A stretch of DNA of 16,594 nt, taken from NCBI GenBank assembly GCA_964526045.1, contig CAZGIF010000012.1, forward strand, positions 1 to 16,594. Direction: 5' to 3'. Position numbers and translations under genes: made by a program. Each line of letters begins with the position of its first letter. Positions within the stretch are counted from its first letter, which is position 1. The notes under the pieces are model-generated. The model made no database searches and was not told where the DNA came from. It saw only the letters and a program-made list of their open reading frames with translations. The DNA is from CAZGIF01 sp964526045 (GTDB lineage: Bacteria; Patescibacteriota; Gracilibacteria; Absconditabacterales; Absconditicoccaceae). Below are positions 7,731 through 16,594 of the stretch, piece by piece.

Positions 7731-8149
7731 GAGCAAAGTATTTTTGAGAGCTTTTGTATAAAAATAGCACAATTACAAATCTTTGTGAAGTATTTGCTGT
7801 CATACCTAAGTTAGAACCAAAATGATCATATATATACTTTGCAATTGTATCTGATAGGGTATCTTCATACAACAGCAAGTGACCATCAAGTAGAGAAGCT
7901 ATTGCCCAAATGACAATTGTTGCACCTGTAGAGATAGACAACTTCAGAACAGAAGAAGACTATGTATACGATATACTTGAAGCTGTCAACAATGTACTTG
8001 TTCCTAGAAATAACTTGTCTTATATATTCGAACTTCCTTGAGAAAATTATATTGATATGATCATGTTATGAAGTGAAACTCCTATATTATACAACACAAA
8101 AAAAAGAGCCGTAAAAAAACAAAACTATTTAATCAAATATAAAGCATAA
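7715..8149 (+). CDS. Tail terminator / completion protein, DUF3168-like (144 aa)
   Basis: The frame starts inside the end of the gp10-like gene and ends with TAATG shared with the next. It has the DUF3168 (gp17-like) outline: an N-terminal helix (FGELLYKNSTITNLCEVFAVIPKLEPKG), a strand SYIYFAIVSDRVSS corresponding to the 'PYi.f...sd' region, then REAIAQMTIVAPVEIDNFRTEEDYVYDILEAVNNVL, the beta strand plus long helix of tail terminator proteins. Such proteins cap the tail tube and join it to the head. Five or so glycines are TGA. Identification rests on length, order and this pattern. Confidence 0.62.
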
Positions 8150-8346
8150 TGAAAGCAATATTCAGAACAAACGTAAGTTATCATTGAGTGACATATTTTG
8201 CAGAAAAAGAGTATGATATACATCCTGGTGTGTATAGTGCTTTGTCTGTACATATTTTAAATAATGAAACAAAAGAAAAAAACACAGAAAAGAAAACACC
8301 TTGCAAAGATTGCAAAGGAAAAAAGAAAAAATGTAAAGACTGCTAA
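8149..8346 (+). CDS. Small protein with C-terminal CxxC...CxxC tail (65 aa)
   Basis: The start is coupled (TAATG) to the tail terminator gene. The N-terminal half (KAIFRTNVSYHGVTYFAEKEYDI...) follows the common small-phage-protein pattern 'hkv.h...v.h.G..y..g...' found beside neck genes. After a Lys/Glu/Asn linker the last 15 residues read PCKDCKGKKKKCKDC, two CxxC pairs that could bind one zinc ion, in a very basic setting. The order is unusual: such a knuckle is not expected in this small family, so it may be an added nucleic-acid or protein contact. One TGA glycine (YHG). Function unknown. Confidence 0.6.
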
Positions 8347-8370
8347 TATTTTATATAAAAAAACAAAAAA

Positions 8371-9309
8371 ATGACACTACAAAACTTATGACCAAGCAAG
8401 ATGATATACTCTTCTTGACAAGGAACATTGCAAAGAGTCAATAACTTCGATTTTTTAGATCAATCAATGCTGATACCTACAAACACAAATCTAAACACAA
8501 TAGACACTCTTTTTCAATCACAAACACGATCAGATTTCTGAGATTTTGATACATTTGTTGCCTCTTCTACGAGAGAAAATGAACAGACATACAGATCCCA
8601 AAAATGTTGAGTGTGAGTATACGCAAGAACGTTTGACGAACGTGCAACATTTGTTTTCAACCTACAAGACTACAACGACTATAGCACAATCACATCTGTT
8701 CTAGGCTCTAACGAACAATCAATCGCAGGTACATCTGTCAATGTTGAAAATACTTCGCAAGAAAATCTAGGTATCAACGCTGCACAATGATCAATAGTTG
8801 TACTTGACAATAAGAGTTGAGACTGATCAGTAGTTACATCAGTTACAATCAATCTTTGAGGTACAGTTAGTTGAGGTACAGTTAGTTGAGGTACAGCACT
8901 AATAGCTTGAACTGACTATACAGTTAGTGTAGATGCAGACGGCTCTAAAACAGGAAAAGTATGATATTCATATATTACATTTCTTGTTGCACAAACAGGG
9001 CAACTGTCAGCACAGTACACATACACACCTAGTGCTAGTAAATTTCTTGCAAACTCACTCAATACAAAATCTCTAGACTTCATGACTTTGAGAATATTGA
9101 CTTGTGTGAAACAATGATATAACCTTGCATGACAAGCTGACCCGACAAAAGCTATCTACGATGAAATTACACTACATAAGTGTTCTATCACGTCTGAATA
9201 CTCTACACCTTTGTACTGAACTTCAGACACATTTGCATGAGTTTCTTTGACTTTCGCAGGAGAAGAGGGAGGGTTGCTTTTCAAAAAACAATATCAAGTT
9301 ACTATATAA
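8371..9309 (+). CDS. Major tail (tube) protein (312 aa)
   Basis: It lies after the tail terminator and before chaperone and tape measure, the place of the tube subunit. The N-terminal third (GPSKMIYSSGQGTLQRVNNFDF...) and the C-terminal part (LHKCSITSEYSTPLYGTSDTFAGVSLTFAGEEGG) are beta-rich like tube proteins. The middle (about residues 160-225) carries ALIAGTDYTVSVDADGSKTG followed by QTGQLSAQYTYTPSASK, a pattern common in phage major tail proteins. A 15-bp repeat encodes GTVSG steps at about residues 163-176. By my count 17 glycines are TGA and 13 GGN. A poly-A start context and a strong terminator 3 nt after the stop agree with high, bounded expression. Confidence 0.72.
8856..8896 (+). 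repeat. 15-bp tandem repeat inside the tail tube gene
   Basis: The unit TTGAGGTACAGTTAG occurs at 8856-8870 and 8871-8885 and again in part at 8886-8896. In frame it gives repeated Gly-Gly-Thr-Val-Ser, each unit holding one TGA and one GGT glycine. Repeats like this change copy number by slippage. It lies before the inserted beta-rich segment and probably forms a flexible linker. Confidence 0.8.
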
Positions 9310-9311
9310 AC

Positions 9312-9333
9312 AAAGGGGCTTTGCTCCTTTTTC
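9312..9333 (+). terminator. Intrinsic terminator after the tail tube gene
   Basis: AAAGGGGC (9312-9319) pairs with GCTCCTTT (9323-9330) around a TTT loop: 8 bp with one G-T pair. It is followed by TTCTACTCTTT, a T-rich tract. It starts 3 nt after the major tail stop codon. It would let head and tube genes be transcribed more strongly than the tape measure and tip genes. The T-run is interrupted, so partial read-through is likely. Confidence 0.75.
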
Positions 9334-9351
9334 TACTCTTTGACACAATCT

Positions 9352-9975
9352 ATGCTCAAGAAAATAACACCTTTAGTTTTCAAAACAAAATATTGATTTG
9401 CAAAAGTTGAATTGCAACAAGCAACAGCAAGAGAGAGTTTTGAATTTATCGAAAACATCAAAAATTGAGATAAGGATTATTTGCTATCTTATGTATACGA
9501 TATTTTGCAAGGTGCAAATTATACATGAAAAAAAGAAAAAATAAAAAAAGACCTTATTGAAAACATAGATCAAACGATAGAAAAAGTAGCACAGATACAA
9601 CACAAAAGACATACAAGTATATATAAGTGGGTAGACTTTGACAAGGTTTTTGACAATAAAGATATAAATAGATCAAAAAAGTGATTACCTCCAGAAGTCA
9701 ACAATATATACATAGCAAAAGAACTGTGAGTAAGTGTTATTGATCTACACGACAAAGTAACGCTAGAAGAGTTGTGAATATATGAAGATGCTTTGTTATA
9801 CAGCAATTTAGAAAAAACAGAAGAGGGTAGAAGGGTCAACACTCATGTACGGCATAACAGAACAACACAAGAAGAAAAAGAAAGGAAAATAAAAGAATTG
9901 AAAAAAAACAAGGATACTTTCAAAAAAGCAAAAGATACGTGAAATTATATATCTACTTTATCAGCGAGCATATAA
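9352..9975 (+). CDS. Putative tail assembly chaperone (207 aa)
   Basis: The gene sits between tube and tape measure, where siphophages encode chaperones that coat the tape measure during tail assembly. The product is largely helical and charged: an N-terminal LVFKTKYGFAKVELQQATARESFEFIENI, a middle with NGDKDYLLSYVYDILQGANYTG, an HKRHTSIYKWVDF segment, and a Lys/Glu-rich C-terminal coiled-coil. Usually a short and a frameshifted long form are made; here one uninterrupted frame encodes everything and I see no second frame. No start Shine-Dalgarno is present. The sequence itself is not diagnostic, so the call rests on position, size and composition. Confidence 0.5.
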
Positions 9976-9977
9976 AA

Positions 9978-12587
9978 ATGGTCATAAAAACTGAACCTAT
10001 TGTAAGTGAAATTAAATATAATGTTGACACAAGTTGACTAAAGATAGCAACTGATAACGTCCAAAAATATGCTCATGATACAAATGTTTTGCTTTCACAA
10101 GAAAAAGTAATTGACCTAAATTTGAATATATTGAAATATGAAGATAAGGTCAAAGAAGCTAAAGAGTTATTGAAAAGGTCAAACCTTGACAAAGATGTAG
10201 AAAAACAAATAAGAATAGATCTTAGAGGATATACAGAAAACCTTACAGAGGCAAAAAGGAGACTAAAGAACTATACAAATACATGAGACGAGACACTTTC
10301 TAGACTACAATCCAAATTCAACGATATAAACAAAACAATAAATAAACAATGATGATTTCTCTGAAAACTTAAAGATTGATTAAAGTCAGCATGAGCAGCA
10401 TTTCTTACATTTTTCGCAGTAGATAGAGTTGTGGAATTTGGTAGAAATTTGTTCAATGTTACTTCACAGATAGAGAGTGTAAGGACTGCATTTTTGCAAC
10501 TTATTTGAGATCAAGACAAAGCAAATAAATTATTCAACGAGATTGATGCATTCGCAGCTAGATCTCCTTTTAATAGGTTATTAATACAAAAATCAGCACA
10601 AAGATTACTTTGATTCAATTTCACAGCAGAACAAACAATAGAAGTTTTGAAATGAGTATGAGATTGAGTTTCAGCAATATGATGAAATCAAGAAGTATTT
10701 GATTGAGTTGTGCTTGCGCTTTGACAAATACAAGCAAAAGGAAAGGTATCAGCAGAAGAACTATTGCAATTAGCAGAAAGGGGGTTACCTGTATTTGATA
10801 TTTTGAGGCAAAAACTAGGCCTAACGCAAAAAGAAGTGAGCAATATATGAAATGCCTGAATAACTGCGGCTGAGGGAATAAATGCGATTGTAGAGGGGCT
10901 TAATGAGAGATTTTGATGAGCTCTCGAAAAACAAACACAAACACTTAGGGGTAGGCTCTCCAATATTGTTGACCTTTCCCAAATAAGGCTTTGACAACTA
11001 TGAGAAGCTTTATCTTGAAATTTCAGTGATGTTTTGTGAAAAATAAGTGAATTACTACAGACGGTATCACAAGAAGACGTTGTGTCTTTTTGACAAACTG
11101 TCTCTGTTATTTTTTGAACAGTTTTTCAAACAATAATCTCTTCAGTTGAGACAACTTTTGACGTTATACAAACAGCAGTAAGGTGACTGCAAGACCTATT
11201 TTCTTTTGTTGCAAACTGATTTTCAGTATCACAACAACAAATAGAAAATGCAAGAAAAAGCTGACTCAATCTTTTCGAAACGTTTGCTATTTGAATAAAA
11301 ACAGTTTGAAAAACGTTTAATTTGCTTCTTTCTGTTGTTTCTGATGTTGCAACAAATTTTCCTGATATATTTGTTATTGTTGCGTGAAATATAGCAAAAA
11401 TATTTGACAATTTGTCGCAAAATATAGTAGCATCTCTTGTATGATGACTTGATGCTATAATAGCAAAAGCTTCAAACATATCAAAAGATCTATGACTTTG
11501 AGGGCTGAACATTTGACCTTTGTGATGACCTTGATTTGTTTCTCTGACTGATTGAGTTCAGGATTTATGAGATAAATTCAAAAACACATGAAAAGTAGCA
11601 AGTACTTTTTTTTCTGAAATAAACAATGAAATAAATAAATTAAAAAGTAATACTAGTTCTGTATCTAATATATGATGACTATGAGGTGCACCTTTTGTGA
11701 TGCCTGAACTGGCACAACCCTCATCTTGAGGTAGATCATGAAAATCAGATGTACGCAAAATAGAAAACATAGAAAAAGAAATATCTAAACGTAGAGAAGA
11801 GTTTAAAAAAGAGAGAGAAAAAAAAGAAGAGGACAGACTGAAAAATAGTACAGATAGATTTGAAAAAGCTTGAAAAAAAATAAAAGATGTAATTGAAGAT
11901 CAAAAAAAAGAATTAGAAACATTTAACGACGAGATTTTAAAAACAAAAGACACAATATCTGATCTAGAAGGGGCACTAGATAAGTTGAATGCAAACACAC
12001 AACAAGATCTAGCTTCTAGGTTTGTAGAGGTGCAAGAAACAATAAATGATCTATTGTCTTCTTGAGAAATATGAAATGAAAAACAAATATCAGACCTACA
12101 AAAAGAGCTCCAATTATTGACAGACAATACAACAGAAGAGGAGAGAAAAGAGGCAATTAGAAGAGGCTGATTGTCAGTTACTGAGTCTATACTTGAAAAA
12201 AGAGACATAGAGCGTCAAAAAATACAAGAACAAATAGATGCAGAAAAAGAAAAGCTACAATTACAAGAACAAGCAAGAGACTTGCAACAACAACAAATAG
12301 AAAAAATATATAAGACAGAAATAGATTTACAAAAACAAGCTACAAAATCATTGTGAGAGGAATTAGCAAAAAGATTGCAACTTATAGACAACTATGGTAG
12401 CAAAGTGAACGCATCTTTGCTTTGACAAACAAGCACAAGTACGCAAGGTACACAAGCAAACACAAACACAGTCAATGTCTGAGATATTATTGTTAATTGA
12501 GCATGAGACCCTGACGCCGTAGCTAACAAGATTTTTGAAAAAATAAATAGAGCAAGTAAAAGTGCAGGTAGAAACAACATTTTATAA
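9978..12587 (+). CDS. Tape measure protein (869 aa)
   Basis: This protein fixes tail length and is ejected with the DNA. It holds the tape measure domain of the TIGR02675 type at about residues 190-340: FAARSPFNRLLIQKSAQRLLGFNF, GGNQEVFDGVVLALGQIQAKGKVSAEELLQLAERGLPVFDILRQKLG, and FGGALEKQTQTLRGRLSNI. A hydrophobic region (about 355-510) with several membrane-like helices follows. Then comes a Gly-rich stretch (GLGGLNIGPLGGPG) and a long coiled-coil (about 595-795) rich in Gln/Glu/Lys. The final part has a Gly/Thr-rich linker. At the usual 0.15 nm per residue a tail near 130 nm would be expected (family rule, not measured). Very many glycines are TGA, several of them doubled. Confidence 0.9.
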
Positions 12588-12600
12588 AACAAAACAAAAA

Positions 12601-13446
12601 ATGGTAACAATAGCATGAAGTACGATAGCATCAAACCCTGTATCATGAGAGGTAGAAAACAACATAGACTGATTTGCTGTTGTTTTTGGCAATACAGTTA
12701 TTGCAGATTGTGAAAATACATTCATCACAATAGACAATAATCTTATAGATATGTGAAACTTCGACTTTGACTTCTTTTTGTCTCCTACTACAGACGGGTG
12801 ATGAGTATATAGGCACAATGCAACAACAAGAACAATCAACCTTGTACTGCATTTTTTGTATGATACAAAGCAACAGTTTGAAAAAAAAGTAGATCATATC
12901 AAAGAGAAAATAACAACAACACAAGGACGGCTTGAGTTCAACTACAACGAAAAAAGACGTAGAATAAAAGCAAGTATAACTAACTTTTCAGAAAGGCAAG
13001 AAACAAAAAACCAAAACAACGCTTGATTGTTTGATGTATCTTTATCTTGCATATGAGATATGCAAGATAAATATACAACATCACAAACAATATATCAAGT
13101 AACATGAAACACACAAATAACCGCTTATAATAATTGAACAAAACTAGTATACCCAAATATTTTGATAACATTTGGTGTAGGTACAAACTGTACACAATTC
13201 ACTATAAAACATTGAGAGTATTCGTTTATAGTAACTTGAAGTTTTTTATCTTGAGATACTGTTGTTTTGTATTGAGAAAATGAAAACAAAACACTTGAGT
13301 TTGACGCATTCAAAAATTGAGTCAAACAAACAAGTTCTTGACTCTATCCAACAATATGAAAATGATGAGAAAACTTTGTTTTTGAGTTTGTTTGATCTGT
13401 TGTTGACACAAAAATATCTTTATTTTATAAACAAAAATATTGCTAA
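12601..13446 (+). CDS. Distal tail protein, Dit-like (281 aa)
   Basis: It follows the tape measure directly, the place of the ring protein joining tube and tip. The pattern of siphovirus Dit proteins is visible: an N-terminal beta half ending NFDFDFFLSPTTDGGGVYRHNATTRTINLVLHFLYDTKQQFEKKVDHIKEKITTTQGRLEFNYNEKRRRIKASI, i.e. the 'r.i.l.l.h.g....f...r..l...h.....g.L...y.....r.h.a.h' sequence of the N-terminal ring domain. A galectin-like C-terminal half (VYPNILITFGVGTNCTQFTIKHGEYSFIVTG, GDTVVLYGENENKTLEF) follows. The run GGG in PTTDGGG is GGG-TGA-TGA. Start after AAAACAAAAA. The stop overlaps the next start as TAATG. Confidence 0.78.
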
Positions 13447-14618
13447 TGATACGTAGACAGATTGTTTTTTATGATGTGAATTGAGTAGAAAAAGACAGAT
13501 ATGAAGATAATAGAATAGTGACAGACATTTCTTTCTCAGCAAGCATAAACAATTGACCGTCAGATTTCGATCTTGATCTTTTCACAAGTGAATTTGATAT
13601 AAAACAAGGGTATCTTGTGAAGTATTTTTTGTTTGATAATTTCAAAAAAAGCTGACGTCTTGTATACTTCTGATTCGTTGACAATGTGACACAATCAAGA
13701 GAATATAGCAAAGATAAGAAAACAGAAAAAGTAATAGTAACGATCTTACATATAAAAAACAAACTAGACAAAATAGTGTTTCGTTCGTCAAGCAATTCTT
13801 TCATACCTACAGGTGAAGTAGACAGCGAAAGTTATCAATTTATGTTTGAAACAATAATTGATGCCTTCAATGCGAAGTTGCCTTGACTATTGTCTACATG
13901 AGTATTGTATTGACCTGCAACTGATAGGATTGATTTTTGAAACACAAATTGTTTTCAAGCATTAAATAAAGTTATAAACAACACACTATACACACGAGAT
14001 ATAAACGGTGCATGACAAATAAGACTAGTGAAAACACTGTCAAGTCAAGATACTATTGACACTTGATTGCTAATTGAGACGGATGATTGATTATTGCAAC
14101 ACCCATTTTGATTTTCTGTCCGAGATGTAAAAGAGTGAAGCGAAGCTATAAGAATAGACAATACTTGACGCTCTAATTATGACAGTGTCAATATGGTATA
14201 TGTGAAGCGAATATGGATAGAAGTAATTGTAACTCCTGAATGAAACATAGAAAATAAAATACCTCAAGTTGAAATAGTAGAAGACATAACAAGTATATCA
14301 CAAAATTGATTGTCAGAAGCTGTATTGGATTTGTCATCAAACATAAATTTTTTTGATTTCACGGCATGACAATGACTAGCGATACAAAGGTGACAAGAAT
14401 ACATAGACAAGACAAAAAATAGTTGATCTATTGTCAACATAACGTTGACAAACATATATGACTTTTGGAGATTAAGACCGTGAGACATTTTGAGAATAAA
14501 AAACACACAAAACACGTATAATAACCTTGTTATTTTCAAAATAATATATAAAAAGAATATAGCAGAAATACAATGTAATAATATTGTCAGTGTGTCTAAT
14601 ACTGTCAACTGACAATAG
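13446..14618 (+). CDS. Tail tip / baseplate hub-like protein (390 aa)
   Basis: It is translationally coupled to the Dit-like gene, the usual order Dit then hub. The N-terminus (IRRQIVFYDVNGVEKDRYEDNRIVTDISFSASINNGPSDFDLDL) and FVDNVTQSREYSKDKKTEKVIVTILHIKNKLDKIVF resemble the beta-barrel hub module of tail-associated proteins. Its last part (IDKTKNSGSIVNITLTNIYDFWRLRPGDILRIKNTQNTYNNLVIFKIIYKKN) resembles the closing barrel strands of such hubs. No peptidase or lysozyme motif is visible, so this looks like a structural hub without enzymatic extension. The gene ends CAA TAG followed at once by TAA, the clearest TAG stop in the window. Many TGA glycines, and two TGG tryptophans. Confidence 0.6.
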
Positions 14619-14642
14619 TAAATATTTATACAAAAAAACAAA

Positions 14643-16232
14643 ATGCCTTATACAAGAATATATGCAGAAAATGACGCATTTGGACGGATAGAAACAGAAT
14701 TATTATCTTCCCCTTCTGATGTAACAATACAACTACAATCATGACAATGAGAGAGATTTTGACCTTCTGCACAAGTGCCTTTCAACATTGTTGTATACAC
14801 AATCAACGAGTTAGGTGCAAGAGACTTAAGAGAAATGATGGTAGTTACAGCAAGATCGTGAGATACATTGACTGTAACAAGAGCGAGTGAGAGTATTCCT
14901 CAATCTTTTTGATCAAACACACAAACACAAAATAGGTTGAATTTTCCTGCATGATCTTATGTTGAGCTTGTCAATTCAGCAGCAGAAATACAAGAAATAA
15001 GTAGACAAATAGCAGTAGACGACAATACAACAGATGTTGTACATAAGACATGAGAAGAAATAATAACATGAAACAAAACTTTTCATTGAAACAACGTATT
15101 CAATGCTGACGACTTCCAATGATACGATGAAGACGTTTCTTTGAAGTTATCTTTTACAGACAACTCTTTTGCAACAAAATTGTGGACAAATAATCAAATA
15201 GCAACGGCATGAGCACCTTATTTATTCGGCGATGGTAGTGATGGAGATTTATTTATTGTTTCTTGAACTTTTTCGATAAACAATGCACAAATATACAATT
15301 TTAATTCTGTTACTATAGAAGCTTGAGCTACTATAAATAGTAGTAATTCTGTAATATCTCCATTTGTTGGTACAACACCATTTATACCATTCAATTCTTG
15401 TTTTTACATAAAATGTAGATGAAATTTCACAAATAATTGAACAGTAGATTTCTCTTGAATTGTTGCCTGACCAGGTGGTACTGCTGTAACAAGTTTGATA
15501 CTTTGATACAACGAAATACCTATGGAATCAGTTTGATGATCAAATTGAAATTCTTGAACTTGATGACGATGATGAGACCCAGGTTGGGGATTAGCTCTTT
15601 GATGAGAATGAAATTCTTCTTGATTTTGAGGTTGAGGTTGATGAGGTTGAGCACCGTTGAGAGTATGATGAAATGGATGATCTTGACTTGATATTCCTTG
15701 ATTATGATGAGCTTCGTCTTTTACTTCGTGAAATCCAGGTTGAACAAGTGCGTGATGAGGTTGAGCATCAGACTGATGATTATCTTGAAAATGATGAGAT
15801 GCGTACAGCCAAAACGGTTGACATTGAACAACACCAGAAAACTCTTGATGAGGTTGATGATGAGGTTGAGAGCCGAGGTCTTGAGCATGATTATTATTGT
15901 TTGCACCAATTCTAATCTGAAATTGAGTAATAAACCTAAATTGAATACAAGGTACAAATGGGTGAGACTGATGAAATGCATTTTGATCTCAAGCGTGATC
16001 TTGAGGTTGAGGTTGATGAGGTTGAGGTTGAGGTTGATGATGACTTTTGATATATACAGCAATAAATACAACCATACCTTATACAGTGACACAAACTTGA
16101 TGATCTTGAGGTTTGTGAGGTTTGAAGTGAGTTAATACGTCTTGACCTACACCACCAATCAATGGTAACAACTGAACAGCATGATCTGTTTGAACAACAA
16201 ACATAATAAATATATATAAAGACACAATTTAA
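14643..16232 (+). CDS. Glycine-rich tail fibre / receptor-binding adhesin (529 aa)
   Basis: Downstream of the hub, this is the likely host-binding protein. Residues 1-180 look like a fibre N-terminal part (YTRIYAENDAFGRIETELLSS, FNIVVYTINELGARDL, QNRLNFPAGSYVELVNSAAE). Then comes a module common in phage Gly-rich fibres, FGDGSDGDLFIVSGTFSINNAQIYNFNSVTIEAGATINSSN plus FYIKCRGNFTNNGTVDFSG. From about residue 297 on, the protein is dominated by glycine, with runs of up to eleven, reminiscent of the polyglycine-II adhesins (phage S16 gp38 type). It ends in GLLIYTAINTTIPYTVTQTGGSGG and a Thr/Pro/Asn-rich tail. About 88 codons are TGA by my count, so reading TGA as stop would erase the domain. Receptor unknown. 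Confidence 0.75.
16001..16043 (+). repeat. Low-complexity TTGAGG/GGTTGA repeats in the adhesin gene
   Basis: A run of GGT-TGA hexamers with interspersed TGA codons encodes an eleven-glycine stretch; a shorter similar tract lies at 15626-15651, and others occur near 15848-15880. Alternating a GGT and a TGA codon avoids a pure homocodon run at the DNA level but still makes a slippage-prone repeat that can vary glycine length. Confidence 0.75.
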
Positions 16233-16249
16233 CAATAAAAATATAAAAA

Positions 16250-16582
16250 ATGAAATACGTATACATAAAAAATGATAAAATAGTTTGAATATCTAGCGAA
16301 AAAATAAAATTAGCTTGAGCAAAAGAAATTTGAACAAACATTGAATGAAAAATAGTTTTTCAGGATTGAAAAATTGTTGCAGAAACCGAAACAAAAGAAC
16401 ACAAAGCAAAAGAACTTGCAAAAGAGGATGTTGCAGAAATGGAAACTTCTAAATATTCTGAAGAAGTTATACAAGAAATAATAGATCTAAAAAAACAAAA
16501 AATACTACTTGAAGAAAAGGTTGCAGTAATAAATTCTATAATAATAGAAATTGAGAAAAAAATAAATAAAATTATTAAATAA
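16250..16582 (+). CDS. Small protein after the adhesin (110 aa)
   Basis: The ATG is preceded by AATATAAAAA. Residues 1-50 look like a small beta domain (MKYVYIKNDKIVGISSEKIKLAGAKE, with KIVFQDGKIVAETE), a pattern seen in short proteins next to tail fibres ('hhhh.ng.hhG....'). Residues 55-110 form a Lys/Glu-rich coiled-coil with an Ile-rich heptad-like end. It could be a fibre-associated or fibre-assembly protein; that is inferred from position only. Five glycines are TGA and none is GGN. It ends TAA just before the window end. Confidence 0.6.
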
Positions 16583-16594
16583 TTTTTATTAAAA

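Noticed and set aside
11126..11512. 128-residue minus-strand frame opposite the tape measure gene
   Set aside because: It is antisense to a clear tape measure protein; its hydrophobic Ser/Phe-rich product reflects the complementary strand's composition.
15698..16135. Arg/Met/Leu-rich frames on both strands over the adhesin end
   Set aside because: They are artefacts of the GGT-TGA repeats read in other frames; the frame continuous with the fibre N-terminus gives a coherent glycine-rich protein.
1..16594. TGA read as tryptophan (code 4)
   Set aside because: TGA occupies conserved glycine positions and is far too frequent for Trp, while TGG is used separately in several genes.

Overview
This window is a block of late (structural) genes from a tailed, siphovirus-like phage or prophage that reads TGA as glycine (genetic code 25). 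With TGA as stop, every gene shatters. With only TAA and TAG as stops, long co-oriented plus-strand genes appear, and the TGAs fall at positions where the families need glycine: the Gly-His of NinG, the ANGVG, VDTAGG and HDDG stretches of the large terminase. TGG is used separately for tryptophan, so this is not the Mycoplasma-type code. UGA=Gly is established only for Absconditabacteria (SR1) and Gracilibacteria (BD1-5), so the likely host is one of those Patescibacteria/CPR lineages; I cannot tell which. The DNA is very AT-rich.

Layout. 1-576: the 3' part of a NinG/Rap-like recombination gene. 577-1099: a gene-poor, hairpin-rich gap with a direct repeat and a possible promoter, plausibly the control region for the late operon. 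1100-2968: small and large terminase. 2969-3101: a short leader made of successive hairpins plus a GC-rich pseudoknot-like element. 3102-5370: portal, a 55-residue membrane protein, a GC-rich hairpin pair, scaffold. 5389-6276: major capsid protein. 6299-8346: two very small proteins, then the neck and tail-completion genes (adaptor, head closure, HK97 gp10-like, tail terminator) and a small protein with a CxxC...CxxC tail. 8371-9309: major tail (tube) protein, followed by an intrinsic terminator. 9352-12587: tail chaperone and tape measure. 12601-16582: distal tail protein, hub-like protein, a glycine-rich tail fibre/adhesin and a small fibre-associated protein.

The genes follow the classical order packaging, head, connector, tail, tip, and together would build a capsid and a long non-contractile tail. 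No lysis, integration, replication or tRNA gene is visible here, so nothing in the window supplies the glycine tRNA needed to read UGA.

Most starts are preceded by an A-tract rather than a Shine-Dalgarno sequence. The most unusual items are the recoding, the structured leader before the portal, the hairpin-rich control region, and the adhesin, whose glycine domain is written largely in TGA codons.
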